Shown: positions 9,875-18,997 of the stretch, piece after piece | Layout: each line of letters starts with the position of its first letter | How positions within the stretch are numbered: the stretch's first letter is position 1 | Assembly: GCF_012241385.1 (NCBI RefSeq) | Contig: NZ_JAAVXB010000003.1 | Coordinates: 248,001 to 312,000 of the forward strand | Direction: 5' to 3' | DNA from: Solimonas marina | Lineage (GTDB): Bacteria; Pseudomonadota; Gammaproteobacteria; Nevskiales; Nevskiaceae | DNA: 64,000 bases | Notes under the pieces: model-generated | Seen by the model: the letters and a program-made list of their open reading frames with translations, nothing else | Database searches by the model: none | What the model was told of the DNA's origin: nothing | Position numbers and translations under genes: made by a program

Positions 9875-10788
9875 GCGCGCTGCCGACGGCGGTGCGCATC
9901 GTCGAGGTCGGCGCGCGCGACGGGCTGCAGAACGAGCCGGGCGTGGTGCCGACGGCGACCAAGTTGCAGCTGATCGACGGCCTCGCCGACGCCGGCCTGC
10001 GCCACATCGAGGCCACGGCGTTCGTGTCGCCGAAGTGGGTGCCGCAGATGGCCGATCAGCATGCGGTGATGCGCGGCGTGCACAAGCGTGCCGGCGTGCG
10101 CTATGGCGCGCTGACGCCGAATCTCAAGGGCTTCGAGGCAGCGTTGGCCGCCGGCGTCGACGAGGTCGCGGTGTTCGGCGCGGCATCCGAGGCATTCACG
10201 CAGAAGAACATCAACTGCTCGATCGCCGAAAGCCTGAAGCGCTTCGAGGCCGTGCTCGAGGCCGCGCAGGCGGCGGGTATTCCGGTGCGCTGCTACGTGT
10301 CCTGCGCGCTGGGGTGCCCGTACCAGGGCGAGGTCTCGCCGCAGGCGGTGGCCGACGTCGCTGCCGCCGTCCATCAAATGGGCTGCTACGAGATCGCGCT
10401 CAGCGACACCATCGGCGTCGGCACGCCGGAGCAGACCAAACGCATGATCGAGGCGGTGCTCAAGGTGGTGCCGATCGGCAAGCTCGCCGGCCATTACCAC
10501 GATACCTATGCGCAGGCGCTCGGCAACGTCTACGCGTCTTTGCAGATGGGCATGAGTGTGTTCGACAGCTCGGTCGCCGGCCTCGGCGGTTGCCCGTACG
10601 CCGACGGCGCGTCCGGCAACGTCGCCAGCGAAGACCTGGTCTATCTGCTGCAGGGCCTGGGCATCGAAACCGGTGTCGACCTCGACCGCCTGGCGACTGT
10701 CGGAAGTTTCATTTGTGCCGAGCTCGGCCGTCCGACACGATCTCGCGTGGCGCAAGCGCTCGCCGGCAAGCGGGCGCAACGCGCCTGA
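9871..10788 (+). CDS. liuE: hydroxymethylglutaryl-CoA lyase
   Basis: Encodes 305 residues of a TIM-barrel HMGL-like lyase that splits HMG-CoA to acetyl-CoA and acetoacetate, the last step of leucine degradation. The N-terminal [16 protein letters not shown] carries the catalytic Arg-Asp. The signature [17 protein letters not shown] near residues 235-250 contains the catalytic Cys. The start is GTG in a GTGA overlap with the liuD stop. The operon appears to end here: the next gene is 144 bp away and unrelated. Confidence 0.96.
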   Translation: MSALPTAVRIVEVGARDGLQNEPGVVPTATKLQLIDGLADAGLRHIEATAFVSPKWVPQMADQHAVMRGVHKRAGVRYGALTPNLKGFEAALAAGVDEVAVFGAASEAFTQKNINCSIAESLKRFEAVLEAAQAAGIPVRCYVSCALGCPYQGEVSPQAVADVAAAVHQMGCYEIALSDTIGVGTPEQTKRMIEAVLKVVPIGKLAGHYHDTYAQALGNVYASLQMGMSVFDSSVAGLGGCPYADGASGNVASEDLVYLLQGLGIETGVDLDRLATVGSFICAELGRPTRSRVAQALAGKRAQRA

Positions 10789-10800
10789 GTGACGCGTCAC
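10789..10800. repeat. perfect 12-bp palindrome after liuE
   Basis: GTGACGCGTCAC begins right after the liuE stop. A partial copy, GCGACGCGTCAG, lies about 35 bp further on. It could be an operator or part of a terminator; there is no T-tract, so its function is open. The rest of the 144-bp gap to sdaA holds a GC-rich hairpin (GGAGCC/GGCTCC, 10892-10917) and no gene. Confidence 0.4.
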
Positions 10801-10932
10801 GCTGCTTTGGCAGTGGCGGAAAGCGACGCGTCAGGCATCCCGTATCCAGGCCGGCGGCATCCGGCCGGCCGACCGGCGTATGCTCCGCGCGATGGAGCCG
10901 CGGGCGGCTCCTCCTCCGGCGGTGATTTCAGC

Positions 10933-12303
10933 ATGGCGATTGGCGTTTTTGATCTGTTCAAGATCGGTATCGGTCCTTCCAGTTCGCATACCGTGGGGCC
11001 GATGCGCGCCGCGCAGCGCTTCGTCGGGCACCTGGATGACGATGGCCGGCTGGCCAGCGTCGCGCGCGTCGCCGTCGAGCTGTACGGCTCGCTCGGCGCC
11101 ACCGGCAAGGGCCATGGCACCGACAAGGCGGTGATCCTCGGCCTGGAGGGTGAGGCGCCGGATCGTATCGACACCGACAGCATCGACGCACGGCTGGCCA
11201 AGGTTCGTGCGAACGGCGAACTGCAGCTCGCCGGCAAGCAGGCCGTCGCGTTTCGCGAGGATCACGATTTCAAGTTCCACAAGCGCCAGTCGCTGCCGTT
11301 CCATCCGAACGGCATGCGCTGCACGGCCTACGACGCCGGCGGTGCGGTGTTGCTGAGCAAGGTCTACTACTCGGTCGGCGGCGGCTTCGTCGTCGAGGAC
11401 GGCGTGGTCGTCAATGTCGAAGCCGACGACGTCGCCGTGCCGTACCCGTTTGCCAGCGGTGCCGAGCTGCTCGCGCAGTGCGCGAACAGCGGCTTGTCGG
11501 TCAGTGCACTGATGCTGGAAAACGAAAAGGCGCGCCTGCCCGAATCCGAAATCCGCGCGCGCCTGCTCGAAATCTGGAAGGTCATGCGCAGCTGCATCGA
11601 CCGTGGCTGCCGCCGCGAGGGCGTGCTGGCTGGCGGCCTGCAGGTCCGTCGTCGTGCTGCGACCTTGTATCGCCGCCTGGCCGGCGCCGACGGTAGCGTC
11701 CGTGATCCGCTGCGCGGCATGGACTGGGTCAATCTCTACGCGATCGCCGTCAACGAGGAAAACGCAGCCGGCGGTCGTGTCGTCACCGCGCCGACCAATG
11801 GTGCGGCCGGCATCATTCCGGCGGTGCTGCGCTACTACACCGACTTCATTCCCGGTGCCGATGACGACAACATCGTGCGTTTCCTGCTGACGGCGGCGGC
11901 CATCGGCCTGCTCTACAAACAGAAGGCGTCGATCTCCGGTGCCGAGGTCGGCTGCCAGGGCGAAGTCGGCGTTGCCTGTTCGATGGCGGCCGGCGCGTTC
12001 GCCGAAGTGCTCGGTGGTACGCCGCGCCAGGTCGAGAACGCCGCCGAGATCGGCATGGAACACAACCTCGGCCTGACCTGCGATCCGATCGGCGGACTCG
12101 TGCAGGTGCCGTGCATCGAGCGCAATGCGATGGGCGCGGTGAAAGCGATCAACGCCGCGCGCATGGCGATGTCCGGCGACGGCCAGCACTACGTCTCGCT
12201 CGACAAGGTCATCGCGACCATGCGCCAGACCGGCGCCGACATGAACGTGAAGTACAAGGAAACCGCGCGCGGCGGTCTGGCCGTCAACATCATCGAGTGC
12301 TGA
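10933..12303 (+). CDS. sdaA: L-serine ammonia-lyase (single-chain, iron-sulfur type)
   Basis: Encodes 456 residues. It deaminates L-serine to pyruvate and ammonia using an oxygen-labile [4Fe-4S] cluster. The N-terminal domain begins [20 protein letters not shown], the hallmark of SDH beta domains; the C-terminal alpha domain has the cluster cysteines in [14 protein letters not shown] and [14 protein letters not shown]. Length fits single-polypeptide SdaA/SdaB. Start chosen at the first Met of the conserved N-terminus; the ribosome site is weak (GGTGAT). Monocistronic, followed by a convergent tRNA gene. Confidence 0.95.
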   Translation: MAIGVFDLFKIGIGPSSSHTVGPMRAAQRFVGHLDDDGRLASVARVAVELYGSLGATGKGHGTDKAVILGLEGEAPDRIDTDSIDARLAKVRANGELQLAGKQAVAFREDHDFKFHKRQSLPFHPNGMRCTAYDAGGAVLLSKVYYSVGGGFVVEDGVVVNVEADDVAVPYPFASGAELLAQCANSGLSVSALMLENEKARLPESEIRARLLEIWKVMRSCIDRGCRREGVLAGGLQVRRRAATLYRRLAGADGSVRDPLRGMDWVNLYAIAVNEENAAGGRVVTAPTNGAAGIIPAVLRYYTDFIPGADDDNIVRFLLTAAAIGLLYKQKASISGAEVGCQGEVGVACSMAAGAFAEVLGGTPRQVENAAEIGMEHNLGLTCDPIGGLVQVPCIERNAMGAVKAINAARMAMSGDGQHYVSLDKVIATMRQTGADMNVKYKETARGGLAVNIIEC

Positions 12304-12321
12304 TGCGCCGGCGCGTGGAGG

Positions 12322-12397
12322 TGGTGGGCCCAGCAGGACTCGAACCTGCAACCAAGAGATTATGAGTCTCCTGCTCTAACCATTGAGCTATAGGCCC
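12322..12397 (-). tRNA. tRNA-Ile with CAT anticodon (lysidine type)
   Basis: A full cloverleaf on the minus strand with the 3' CCA encoded. The acceptor stem GGGCCTA pairs with TGGGCCC. The D-arm is GCTCAATGGTTAGAGC, the anticodon loop is CTCATAA on a GGAGA/TCTCT stem, and the T-arm is GCAGGTTCGAGTCCTGC. The sequence resembles E. coli ileX (GACTCATAATC and CTTGGT context), not initiator or elongator Met tRNA, so the CAT anticodon is expected to be modified to lysidine and read AUA. Confidence 0.93.
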
Positions 12398-12446
12398 GCC
12401 GTGCGGGGCGCCATATTAATCGAAGCGTCCGCGGTGGGTGCGGGGT

Positions 12447-13778
12447 CTAGAGGTCGCAGCGCGGCAGCTGGATGGTGACGCACAGGCCGCCGCCATCGCG
12501 GTTTCGGGCGCTGATGTGGCCGCCGCTGGCGTCGACGACGCGCTTGGCGATCGCCAGGCCCAGGCCGTAGCCGCCGCTTTCGCGGTCGCGCGCTTCGGAG
12601 ATGCGCACGAATGGTTGGAATACGGCCTCGAGACGGTCGGGCGGGATGCCTGGGCCGCGATCTTCGACATCGATCATCGCCCATTCGCCGTCGATCCGCA
12701 GGTGCACGTCGACGGTGCTGCCGTCGGCGGTGTAGCGCACGGCATTGCGGACGACGTTTTCGGTGGCGCTGTGCAGCAGTGAAGCCTGTCCGCGCGTGGC
12801 GGCGTCGGCTTCGATGTGCGGGCGCACCTGAATGTTGCGTGGCTGGGCTTCGAAGCTGGCGTCTTCGCACACCGATTCGACGATGTCGGCGAGGTTGACG
12901 TCGTCGTCGTTCAGCGGCGTTTCGCGATGTTCGAGGCGGGCGATCAGCAGCAGCTGGGCGATCATGTCCTCGAGCTTGTCGGCTTCCTGCTCGATGCGGT
13001 CGAACTGTGTGCTGGCGTGGCTGTCGCGCGCCAGTTCGGTGGCGACGCGTAGTCTCGCGAGCGGTGAGCGCAGTTCGTGCGAAATGTCGCGCAGCAGCTG
13101 TTGTTGCGAGTCCAGCAGGCGCTGCAGGCGCTCGGCCATGTGGTTGAAGTCGCTGGCCAGTTCGCCGATTTCATCACGGCGGGCGGCGGTGACCTCCGGC
13201 ACGCGGACGTCCAGCCGACCCTCGGCGACGGCGCGGCTGGCCTGCTGCAGCGCGGCGATTGGTTTAGTGATGCGCCGCGCGATGACGATGGCGGCAAGGC
13301 TGACGACGATGATGCCGATCGCCAGCAGCAGGGTGGTGTCGATACGCCGCAGATCTGGCCCGCGCGGTGGCGGTAGTACGGCGACCCAGCGCAGGCGGCG
13401 ACCGTCCTGCGTGACGATGAGGGTGGTCTTGAGGCTGCCGCCACCGGGCAGTTGCACGGCGCGGGTGCCGGATTCGGCGGCTTCGATGGCTTCCCGCAGC
13501 CGCGGCGGCGGTGGGCGATCGCTGTGGCTCAGGGGAATGCCGCGTTCGTCGAGCAGCATGCGATAGATGCCGTCGTCGTGACGCTGGTCGTGCAGCCAGC
13601 GGCGCAGCGCCCCGCCGCCGCCCTGTTCCCAGGCGACCAGTGCGTCGTGTGCGTCGCGGGTGGCGTCGTAGTCGCTGTAGAACAGTCGCCAGACCTGGGA
13701 GCCGAGGGCGAAGCTCATCGTCACGGTGACGATGATCGAGCCGATGAACCAGATGATCAGCCGGGTACGCAGGCGCAT
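12447..13778 (-). CDS. CpxA-like sensor histidine kinase
   Basis: Encodes 443 residues. TM1 covers about residues 7-27, a periplasmic sensor follows, TM2 lies near 150-170, then HAMP (RRITKPIAALQQASRAVAEG), HisKA with the phospho-acceptor His in ISHELRSPLARLRVA, and HATPase_c (N box VVRNAVRYT, G1 DRGPGIP, G2 GYGLGLAIAKRVVD). The phrase LLRDISHELRSPLARL closely resembles CpxA. It is the second gene after its regulator, 18 bp apart on the minus strand. The Spy/CpxP-type protein encoded upstream strengthens a Cpx-like envelope stress role. Confidence 0.9.
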   Translation of the reverse strand: MRLRTRLIIWFIGSIIVTVTMSFALGSQVWRLFYSDYDATRDAHDALVAWEQGGGGALRRWLHDQRHDDGIYRMLLDERGIPLSHSDRPPPPRLREAIEAAESGTRAVQLPGGGSLKTTLIVTQDGRRLRWVAVLPPPRGPDLRRIDTTLLLAIGIIVVSLAAIVIARRITKPIAALQQASRAVAEGRLDVRVPEVTAARRDEIGELASDFNHMAERLQRLLDSQQQLLRDISHELRSPLARLRVATELARDSHASTQFDRIEQEADKLEDMIAQLLLIARLEHRETPLNDDDVNLADIVESVCEDASFEAQPRNIQVRPHIEADAATRGQASLLHSATENVVRNAVRYTADGSTVDVHLRIDGEWAMIDVEDRGPGIPPDRLEAVFQPFVRISEARDRESGGYGLGLAIAKRVVDASGGHISARNRDGGGLCVTIQLPRCDL

Positions 13779-13796
13779 GGTGGCGGTCGTCGGAGA

Positions 13797-14498
13797 CTAG
13801 GTCGGATCGACGTATAGGTAGCCGCGATTGCGCACCGAGCGCACCCGCGGATTGCCGTCGGCGTGCGGGCCCAGCTTCTGCCGCAGGCGGCTGATGTGCA
13901 TGTCGATCGAGCGGTCGAAGGCGCCGAGCCGGCGGTTCAACGCGCGTCGCGACAGGTCGTCCTTGGTGATGACCTGGCCGGCGTCTTCTATGAGGATGCG
14001 CAGCACGTCGAATTCGGCGCCGGTCAGTTCGATCGCCTGGCCGGACAGGCGCACGGTTCGCGATGCCGGCGTCAGTTCGATGTCGCCACAGCGCAGCACC
14101 GTCTGTTCGGCGGTGTTGGGCTGCGAGCGGCGCAGCACGGCGCGCAGGCGCGCTGCCAGCTCACGCGGATTGCAGGGTTTGGGAACGTAATCGTCGGCGC
14201 CGAGTTCGAGACCGACGATGCGGTCGATGTCTTCGCCGCGCGCGGTCAACATGACCACCGGGATGCGGTGGCTGGCGCGCAGCCGCTCGAGCACGCGGAA
14301 GCCATCGGCCTTGGGCATCATGACGTCGAGCACCAGCAGGTCGTAGATGCCACGCTCGGCGTGCTCGATCGCCGCCAGGCCGTCGTGCACGGCGGTGACG
14401 TCGAAGCCCTGGCTGCGCAGGTATTCGCTGAGGAGATCGCAGAAGCCGACGTCGTCGTCGGCCAGCAGAATCTGGATTTGTTCGCTGTCGAGGATCAT
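13797..14498 (-). CDS. CpxR-like OmpR-family response regulator
   Basis: Encodes 233 residues. The receiver domain has the acidic pair in LLADDDVGF, the phospho-acceptor Asp in LLVLDVMMPKADG, and the conserved Thr/Lys in VVMLTARGE and DYVPKPCNPREL. The C-terminal winged helix contains ELTGAEFDVLRILIE and DRSIDMHISRLRQKLG, typical of OmpR/PhoB regulators. It precedes the sensor kinase gene. One GTAAA half-site lies just upstream of its start. CpxR, RstA and similar regulators are close relatives; the name rests on the kinase and the nearby Spy-like gene. Confidence 0.9.
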   Translation of the reverse strand: MILDSEQIQILLADDDVGFCDLLSEYLRSQGFDVTAVHDGLAAIEHAERGIYDLLVLDVMMPKADGFRVLERLRASHRIPVVMLTARGEDIDRIVGLELGADDYVPKPCNPRELAARLRAVLRRSQPNTAEQTVLRCGDIELTPASRTVRLSGQAIELTGAEFDVLRILIEDAGQVITKDDLSRRALNRRLGAFDRSIDMHISRLRQKLGPHADGNPRVRSVRNRGYLYVDPT

Positions 14499-14586
14499 CG
14501 CATCACTTTACGCGAGTCCCGGGGCGCGGCACGCATGACCGTGGGCGAAGCGCCTTGCGGCACTCCGCCCACGGGCCGGCGCCACA

Positions 14587-15219
14587 TCAGCTGGCGTCGC
14601 TGGGGCCGTCATCACGGTCCATGCCGCGGTCCATGCCTTTGCCGTGCTTGCCCTTGCCGCGATGCTGTTCGCGTTCGGCGCGGCGCTTCTGCAGCTCCTG
14701 CACCTGCTCCGGCGTCAGCGTCGCGATCACCTCCGAGGCGACCTTGGCGTGCAGCTGCATCTTGTCCTCGGTCAGCTTGCCGGCCGTGTCGGCGAGCTTG
14801 TTGCTGGTGCTGAGGAAATCCTTGGCGGTCGGATCGAGCTTGTGCATCGCCTCACGCAGATCGCGCTCGCGCTTGAACAGTGCGCGCTGCTCCTTGTGAT
14901 GCTTCATGAAGATGTCGTCGATCTTGTCGCTTTGTGCGTCGCTGAGCTTGAGCCCGCGCAACTCGTGCATGAGCGGGCCGCCCATGCCGGGGCCCATGCC
15001 CATCATCGGGCCGCCGTGGCCCATGCCGCCACGCGTGCCGCGGAAATCGCCGCCATGGCGCGGGCCGTCACGGTCCGCAAACGGGGGGGGCGGTGGGCCG
15101 TCGTTGAAGGCCAGCTCCTGCCCGGACGGCGGCGTCGGCTGTGTGGGGGTAGCGGCCTGGGCCAAACCGGCGGTGGCGAGAGCTGCCGTCAGTGCCGCGA
15201 TTTTGAAGGAAAATTTCAT
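14587..15219 (-). CDS. periplasmic Spy/CpxP-family stress protein
   Basis: Encodes 210 residues with a Sec signal peptide (MKFSFKIAALTAALATAGLAQA, cleavage after ALA/AQA). A Gly/Met/His-rich linker (residues about 45-85) precedes an alpha-helical Spy domain, with LSDAQSDKIDDIF and the family motif LTPEQVQELQKRR. The tail is highly charged (GKGKHGKGMDRGMDRDD). Members are periplasmic chaperones or, like CpxP, inhibitors of CpxA. A near-perfect CpxR box stands 81-95 bp upstream of the start and the cpxRA-like genes follow 88 bp downstream, as expected for a regulon member. The Met/His richness could mean metal binding. Confidence 0.88.
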   Translation of the reverse strand: MKFSFKIAALTAALATAGLAQAATPTQPTPPSGQELAFNDGPPPPPFADRDGPRHGGDFRGTRGGMGHGGPMMGMGPGMGGPLMHELRGLKLSDAQSDKIDDIFMKHHKEQRALFKRERDLREAMHKLDPTAKDFLSTSNKLADTAGKLTEDKMQLHAKVASEVIATLTPEQVQELQKRRAEREQHRGKGKHGKGMDRGMDRDDGPSDAS

Positions 15220-15299
15220 CTCGGAGACTCCGATCGTGTTGCCACGAGCTGTGACGAACACGTTATAAGGCCGGGCTCCGCAATGATGCGCTGCGCTTT

Positions 15300-15314
15300 G
15301 TAAAGAATAGTAAC
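15300..15314. promoter_or_regulatory. CpxR-box-like site in the spy-type promoter
   Basis: GTAAA-GAATA-GTAAC matches the CpxR consensus GTAAA-N5-GTAAA at 9 of 10 positions. It sits inside a larger inverted repeat, GCTTTGTA ... TACAAAGC with 17 bp between the arms (about 15295-15327). The region divides the Spy-type gene from the GGDEF/EAL gene, so either could be controlled. Confidence 0.6.
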
Positions 15315-15396
15315 CATTGTACAAAGCACCACTTTTTATGCATCGTACAATCGACGACCGTGCCAAATGCGGCACTTAGTGGGTTGAACGGTCCGG

Positions 15397-17457
15397 ATGA
15401 GCGTTCGCACAAAACTGCTGGCGGTCATGATGCTCGTCAGCCTGGCCATCATGGTGGCCGGGCTCGTCATCGTGCCGTCGCTGGATGTCGATCGCGGACT
15501 TGAAGCCGATCTGCTCGGCCGTTCGAACCGTATTTCCATGTCGGTGGTGCTGCAGCGCGGTATTGCCGACATGCAGCGTAATGCGGTGCTCCTGCAATCC
15601 GCCGTCGCCGCCGGCAATGATCCGTCGGTCGCGCTGGGCGGCCTGCAGTCGGCGCGCGCCGTGGTGCGCAATCAGCTGGCCTTTCTGCCAGTGGACGGCA
15701 ATCCGACCCTGACCGCACTGCGCGATGCCATTCGCGACCGCGATGCGCAGATCGATGCGCTGCTGGCGGTGCCGCCTGACGCCGCGACGGCTGGGCAGCT
15801 GACCAAGATCACGCAGCAACTGCAGTCGCAAGCTTCACATCAGCTGGCGGCGCAGCTCGAGCGGGACAACACGTTGGGGATCCGCGCCACGACCGATGAA
15901 TTCGCGCGCCTGCGTGGTCGCCTGGCGATTGCGCTGGCGGCGGTCTGCGGTGCGCTGCTGCTGTCCGTGGTGTTGACCATCTTCGCGTATCGGCGCCTGC
16001 TGCGGCCGCTCGGGGCGGTGACTGGTAGCCTCAACGCGGTGCTGACCGGGCGCGAGCCACGCGCCGGCATCGTCGAGACGCAGGACGAATTCGGCGACAT
16101 CGTGCGCGCCATGCGCCGCATTCAGGCGCAGGCCGAACATATCCGCCGCATCGCCTATCTCGATCCGGGCAGCAAGTTGCCGAACCGCAACAGCCTCGAC
16201 GCCGAATTGCGCGAGGTACGCCGTCTACGGCCGATCGACGGCACGCACGGTCTGCTGCTGATCGGCATCGACACCTATGGGGCAATTCGCAGCGGCTTCG
16301 GTTCGCGGCTGGCCGAGGCCGTGCTCGGCGCACTCGGCGAGCGCTTCAATGAACTCGACGTGCTGCCGACCCAGGCATTTCGTATCGATGCCGATGTGAT
16401 TGCGGTGCTGATCGACCGCGGCAACAGCGAGGCGGTGACGCGTGTCGATCTCAAGCGCATCGCCGCCGAGGTCATGCAGCGTTTCACGCGGCCGTTGGAA
16501 GTCGAGGGGCAGCGCTTTCTTCTGGCGGCCAGCGCCGGCGGCGCGATCTACCCCGATGATGCGCGTGACCCGGATGAATACGTCAACGTCTGTCTCGAAG
16601 CGCTGCGCCTGGCGCGGGTCGAGGGGCCGGGGCATCTGCGTTTTGGCGAGCGTGGTCACACCCATCGCCTGCGCCGGCACCTGGCGCTGACCGAGCAGAT
16701 CCGCACCGGACTGCGGCAGGGTCAGTTCGTGCCGTTCTTCCAGCCCATCGTCGACATCACGCGGCGCAAGGTCACCGGTGCCGAAACCCTGACGCGCTGG
16801 CGTCAGCCGGACGGGCGCGTGACCCTGCCGGGCGAATTCATCTTCGTCGCCGAGGGTTCGGATCTGATCGCCGACATGACGCGCGCGGTGCTGGCGCGAG
16901 CCTGTACGACGTTCAATGGCTGGAACGAGCGCGGTCAGGCGCTGAGCCTGTCGTTCAATCTGTCGGCCAAGCTGCTGTCGACCAACGTGATGGCGATCGT
17001 CCGCGAGGCCCTGGAACAGAGCCGTCTCGATCCGGCGCTGCTGTGCGCCGAGGTCACCGAGACTGCTTTGATGGGCAATATCGACGACGTTGGTGCCGTG
17101 CTCGATGAGCTGCGCGGGCTCGGCATGCAGCTGGCGCTCGACGATTTCGGTACCGGCTATTCATCGCTGACGCACCTGTATCGCTTCGACGTCAACACGC
17201 TGAAGATCGATCCGGTGCTGACGCGTGCCGCCACACAAAGCGAGCGCGCGCAGGAAATCATTCGCAGCATGGTGCAGCTGTCGGCCAGCCTCAACATCCG
17301 TCTGATCGTCGAAGGGGTCGAATCCGAAGACGACGTGCGTCTCATGCAGAAGCTCGGCTGCCGCCTGATGCAGGGCTTCCACTTCAGCCGCGCCATGCCG
17401 GAAGAGCAGTTCCTGGAATGGGTGCGCGCCTACGAAGCGGGCGTGCTCGCGGCCTGA
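15397..17457 (+). CDS. GGDEF-EAL protein with periplasmic sensor; GGDEF degenerate, probable c-di-GMP phosphodiesterase
   Basis: Encodes 686 residues. Two TM helices (about 6-28 and 168-192) flank a periplasmic region. A HAMP-like segment (RRLLRPLGAVTGSLNAVLTG) joins a GGDEF domain in which the signature loop has become DADVIAV, so cyclase activity is unlikely. The EAL domain keeps most catalytic residues: the motif is ETL instead of EAL (E463), plus NLSAKLL, CAEVTETAL, LALDDFGTGYSSL, TLKIDPV, IVEGVES and QGFHFSRAMP. It is therefore probably a phosphodiesterase, opposing cyclases such as the one at 2.2 kb. Monocistronic. The signal it senses is unknown. Confidence 0.88.
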   Translation: MSVRTKLLAVMMLVSLAIMVAGLVIVPSLDVDRGLEADLLGRSNRISMSVVLQRGIADMQRNAVLLQSAVAAGNDPSVALGGLQSARAVVRNQLAFLPVDGNPTLTALRDAIRDRDAQIDALLAVPPDAATAGQLTKITQQLQSQASHQLAAQLERDNTLGIRATTDEFARLRGRLAIALAAVCGALLLSVVLTIFAYRRLLRPLGAVTGSLNAVLTGREPRAGIVETQDEFGDIVRAMRRIQAQAEHIRRIAYLDPGSKLPNRNSLDAELREVRRLRPIDGTHGLLLIGIDTYGAIRSGFGSRLAEAVLGALGERFNELDVLPTQAFRIDADVIAVLIDRGNSEAVTRVDLKRIAAEVMQRFTRPLEVEGQRFLLAASAGGAIYPDDARDPDEYVNVCLEALRLARVEGPGHLRFGERGHTHRLRRHLALTEQIRTGLRQGQFVPFFQPIVDITRRKVTGAETLTRWRQPDGRVTLPGEFIFVAEGSDLIADMTRAVLARACTTFNGWNERGQALSLSFNLSAKLLSTNVMAIVREALEQSRLDPALLCAEVTETALMGNIDDVGAVLDELRGLGMQLALDDFGTGYSSLTHLYRFDVNTLKIDPVLTRAATQSERAQEIIRSMVQLSASLNIRLIVEGVESEDDVRLMQKLGCRLMQGFHFSRAMPEEQFLEWVRAYEAGVLAA

Positions 17458-17565
17458 CGCTGCGACTTGGGCTGCTGGCCCCGATGTTGCAGAATAATCC
17501 GGCAGGGGACGGGCTCAGGGTCCGGGTGCACGCTGGTGGTGCGCCGCAGCCCCGCAAAAATCGTC

Positions 17566-18873
17566 ATGCGCTTACTTCGATCGACTTTTTCCGCCGTGAA
17601 CGGATGTGTTGCGGTGACGCTCATGATCCCGGCCGTGCTGGTGCTGTCGGGGTGTGCGACGGCTCCTGCGGAGCGCTCGAAGGTCGATCGGCCGGTGACG
17701 TCCGATGAGGTTGCGGTGGCGTTGCCGGCGGTGCGAACCAGCGCCAGCGACAACTGGAGCAGCGATTACGAAGGCGGCCTCGGTGATCTGGCGCTGCGCC
17801 TGGGCGGACATACGCCGATGGAAGCGGGCGGCCCCATCGTCAGCAGCGGCCTGAGCTTCGCGGCGCTCGACAAGCGCCTGAGCTACAGCGCCGGCTATCG
17901 CGTTGACCCCGGCGATTTCTTGACGCCATCGGCGGTGGACAGTTGGCGCAGCGATGCGATGCCGAGCAGTGTCGGCAGCCAGGTGCTGAGCCAGCAGGCC
18001 AACCTCAAGCTGGACCCGATCTACGGCGCGCCGATCATGCTCGGCGCGCGCTACCGGCAGCAGGACGCGCTGCTGATCAACGGCAACAGCCAGACCGACG
18101 AACAGGCGCTGGATCTCAACTGGGCGCCCAAGTTCGTTGCGCTACACCTGAGCTGGGCGCCGGCCGGTGCGCCGGTCGACACCATGCAGGCCCTGCAGTG
18201 CGGTGTGTCCGGGCAGGTTCGCGTGCCGGTCAATGCGTTTCTCGGCGGCCAGCGGCGCGGCCGCTTCTTTGCCATTGATGCCGGGTCGCGCGAGTGTCAC
18301 GTGGTCGGTGATACGGCGGCGCTCGACGAGTTGACCGCCAATACCTGGTCGACCGGTGTGAGCTGGGGCCATGAAGCGCGCGAGACAATGCTGCAGGTGC
18401 AGGGCGTGACGCCGGGGCCGGGCGCCAACGTCATCAAGTCGACGCGGCCGCTGACGGCTGGCAGCGGCTACGAGGTCGAGCTGACGCAGAAGCGTAAGCT
18501 GGGCCGCTGGCAGGCGACCGGCGGCGTCGCCTGGCGCCGTCCGCCCGATCCGATCCACGACCACGGCGATGACAGTTCGCCCTGGGCCGCCAGCGCCAAG
18601 CTGTCGCGTCGCGTGTCGATGGTCGAGGTCGCCGCCAGCTGGCGACGCGGCGACCCCTACTGGTTCCTGCCGGACGTGCGTCAGCAGTCCAACAATTTCG
18701 CGGTGACGGTCGACTTCTCGCCGTGGGCGTCGACCTTCTGGGACGGCAAGTACACGCCGACGATGGCGCTGTCGTACAGCTGGATGCGGGCTGACGATAG
18801 TGAAACCACGACCGGTCGCACCGAGGATCAGGCGATCAACTGGAGCGTCGCCTTCCCCTGGCCCTACGAATAG
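17566..18873 (+). CDS. outer-membrane lipoprotein of unknown function, possible beta-barrel
   Basis: Encodes 435 residues. The N-terminus [17 protein letters not shown] runs into a hydrophobic stretch ending in the lipobox VLSGC (Cys near residue 29), followed by ATAPAERSK without Asp at +2, which favours outer-membrane sorting. The remainder has many alternating strands rich in Trp/Tyr ([23 protein letters not shown]) and ends in a hydrophobic [10 protein letters not shown], features of outer-membrane barrels. I do not recognise the family. A longer reading frame begins at 17467 but lacks a signal; the chosen ATG gives a standard lipoprotein signal. No operon partners. Confidence 0.75.
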   Translation: MRLLRSTFSAVNGCVAVTLMIPAVLVLSGCATAPAERSKVDRPVTSDEVAVALPAVRTSASDNWSSDYEGGLGDLALRLGGHTPMEAGGPIVSSGLSFAALDKRLSYSAGYRVDPGDFLTPSAVDSWRSDAMPSSVGSQVLSQQANLKLDPIYGAPIMLGARYRQQDALLINGNSQTDEQALDLNWAPKFVALHLSWAPAGAPVDTMQALQCGVSGQVRVPVNAFLGGQRRGRFFAIDAGSRECHVVGDTAALDELTANTWSTGVSWGHEARETMLQVQGVTPGPGANVIKSTRPLTAGSGYEVELTQKRKLGRWQATGGVAWRRPPDPIHDHGDDSSPWAASAKLSRRVSMVEVAASWRRGDPYWFLPDVRQQSNNFAVTVDFSPWASTFWDGKYTPTMALSYSWMRADDSETTTGRTEDQAINWSVAFPWPYE

Positions 18874-18997
18874 TGGCGCGGGCGGTGCCGCAGTCCGCAG
18901 GGCTGCACCCTTCATCGTGTCGATCCCGACGCTGGGCCGCGCCTGGCGTCGTCGGGCTCCGGCTCCGGCTACAATGCGCGCCCACCCGGAGGATTTC

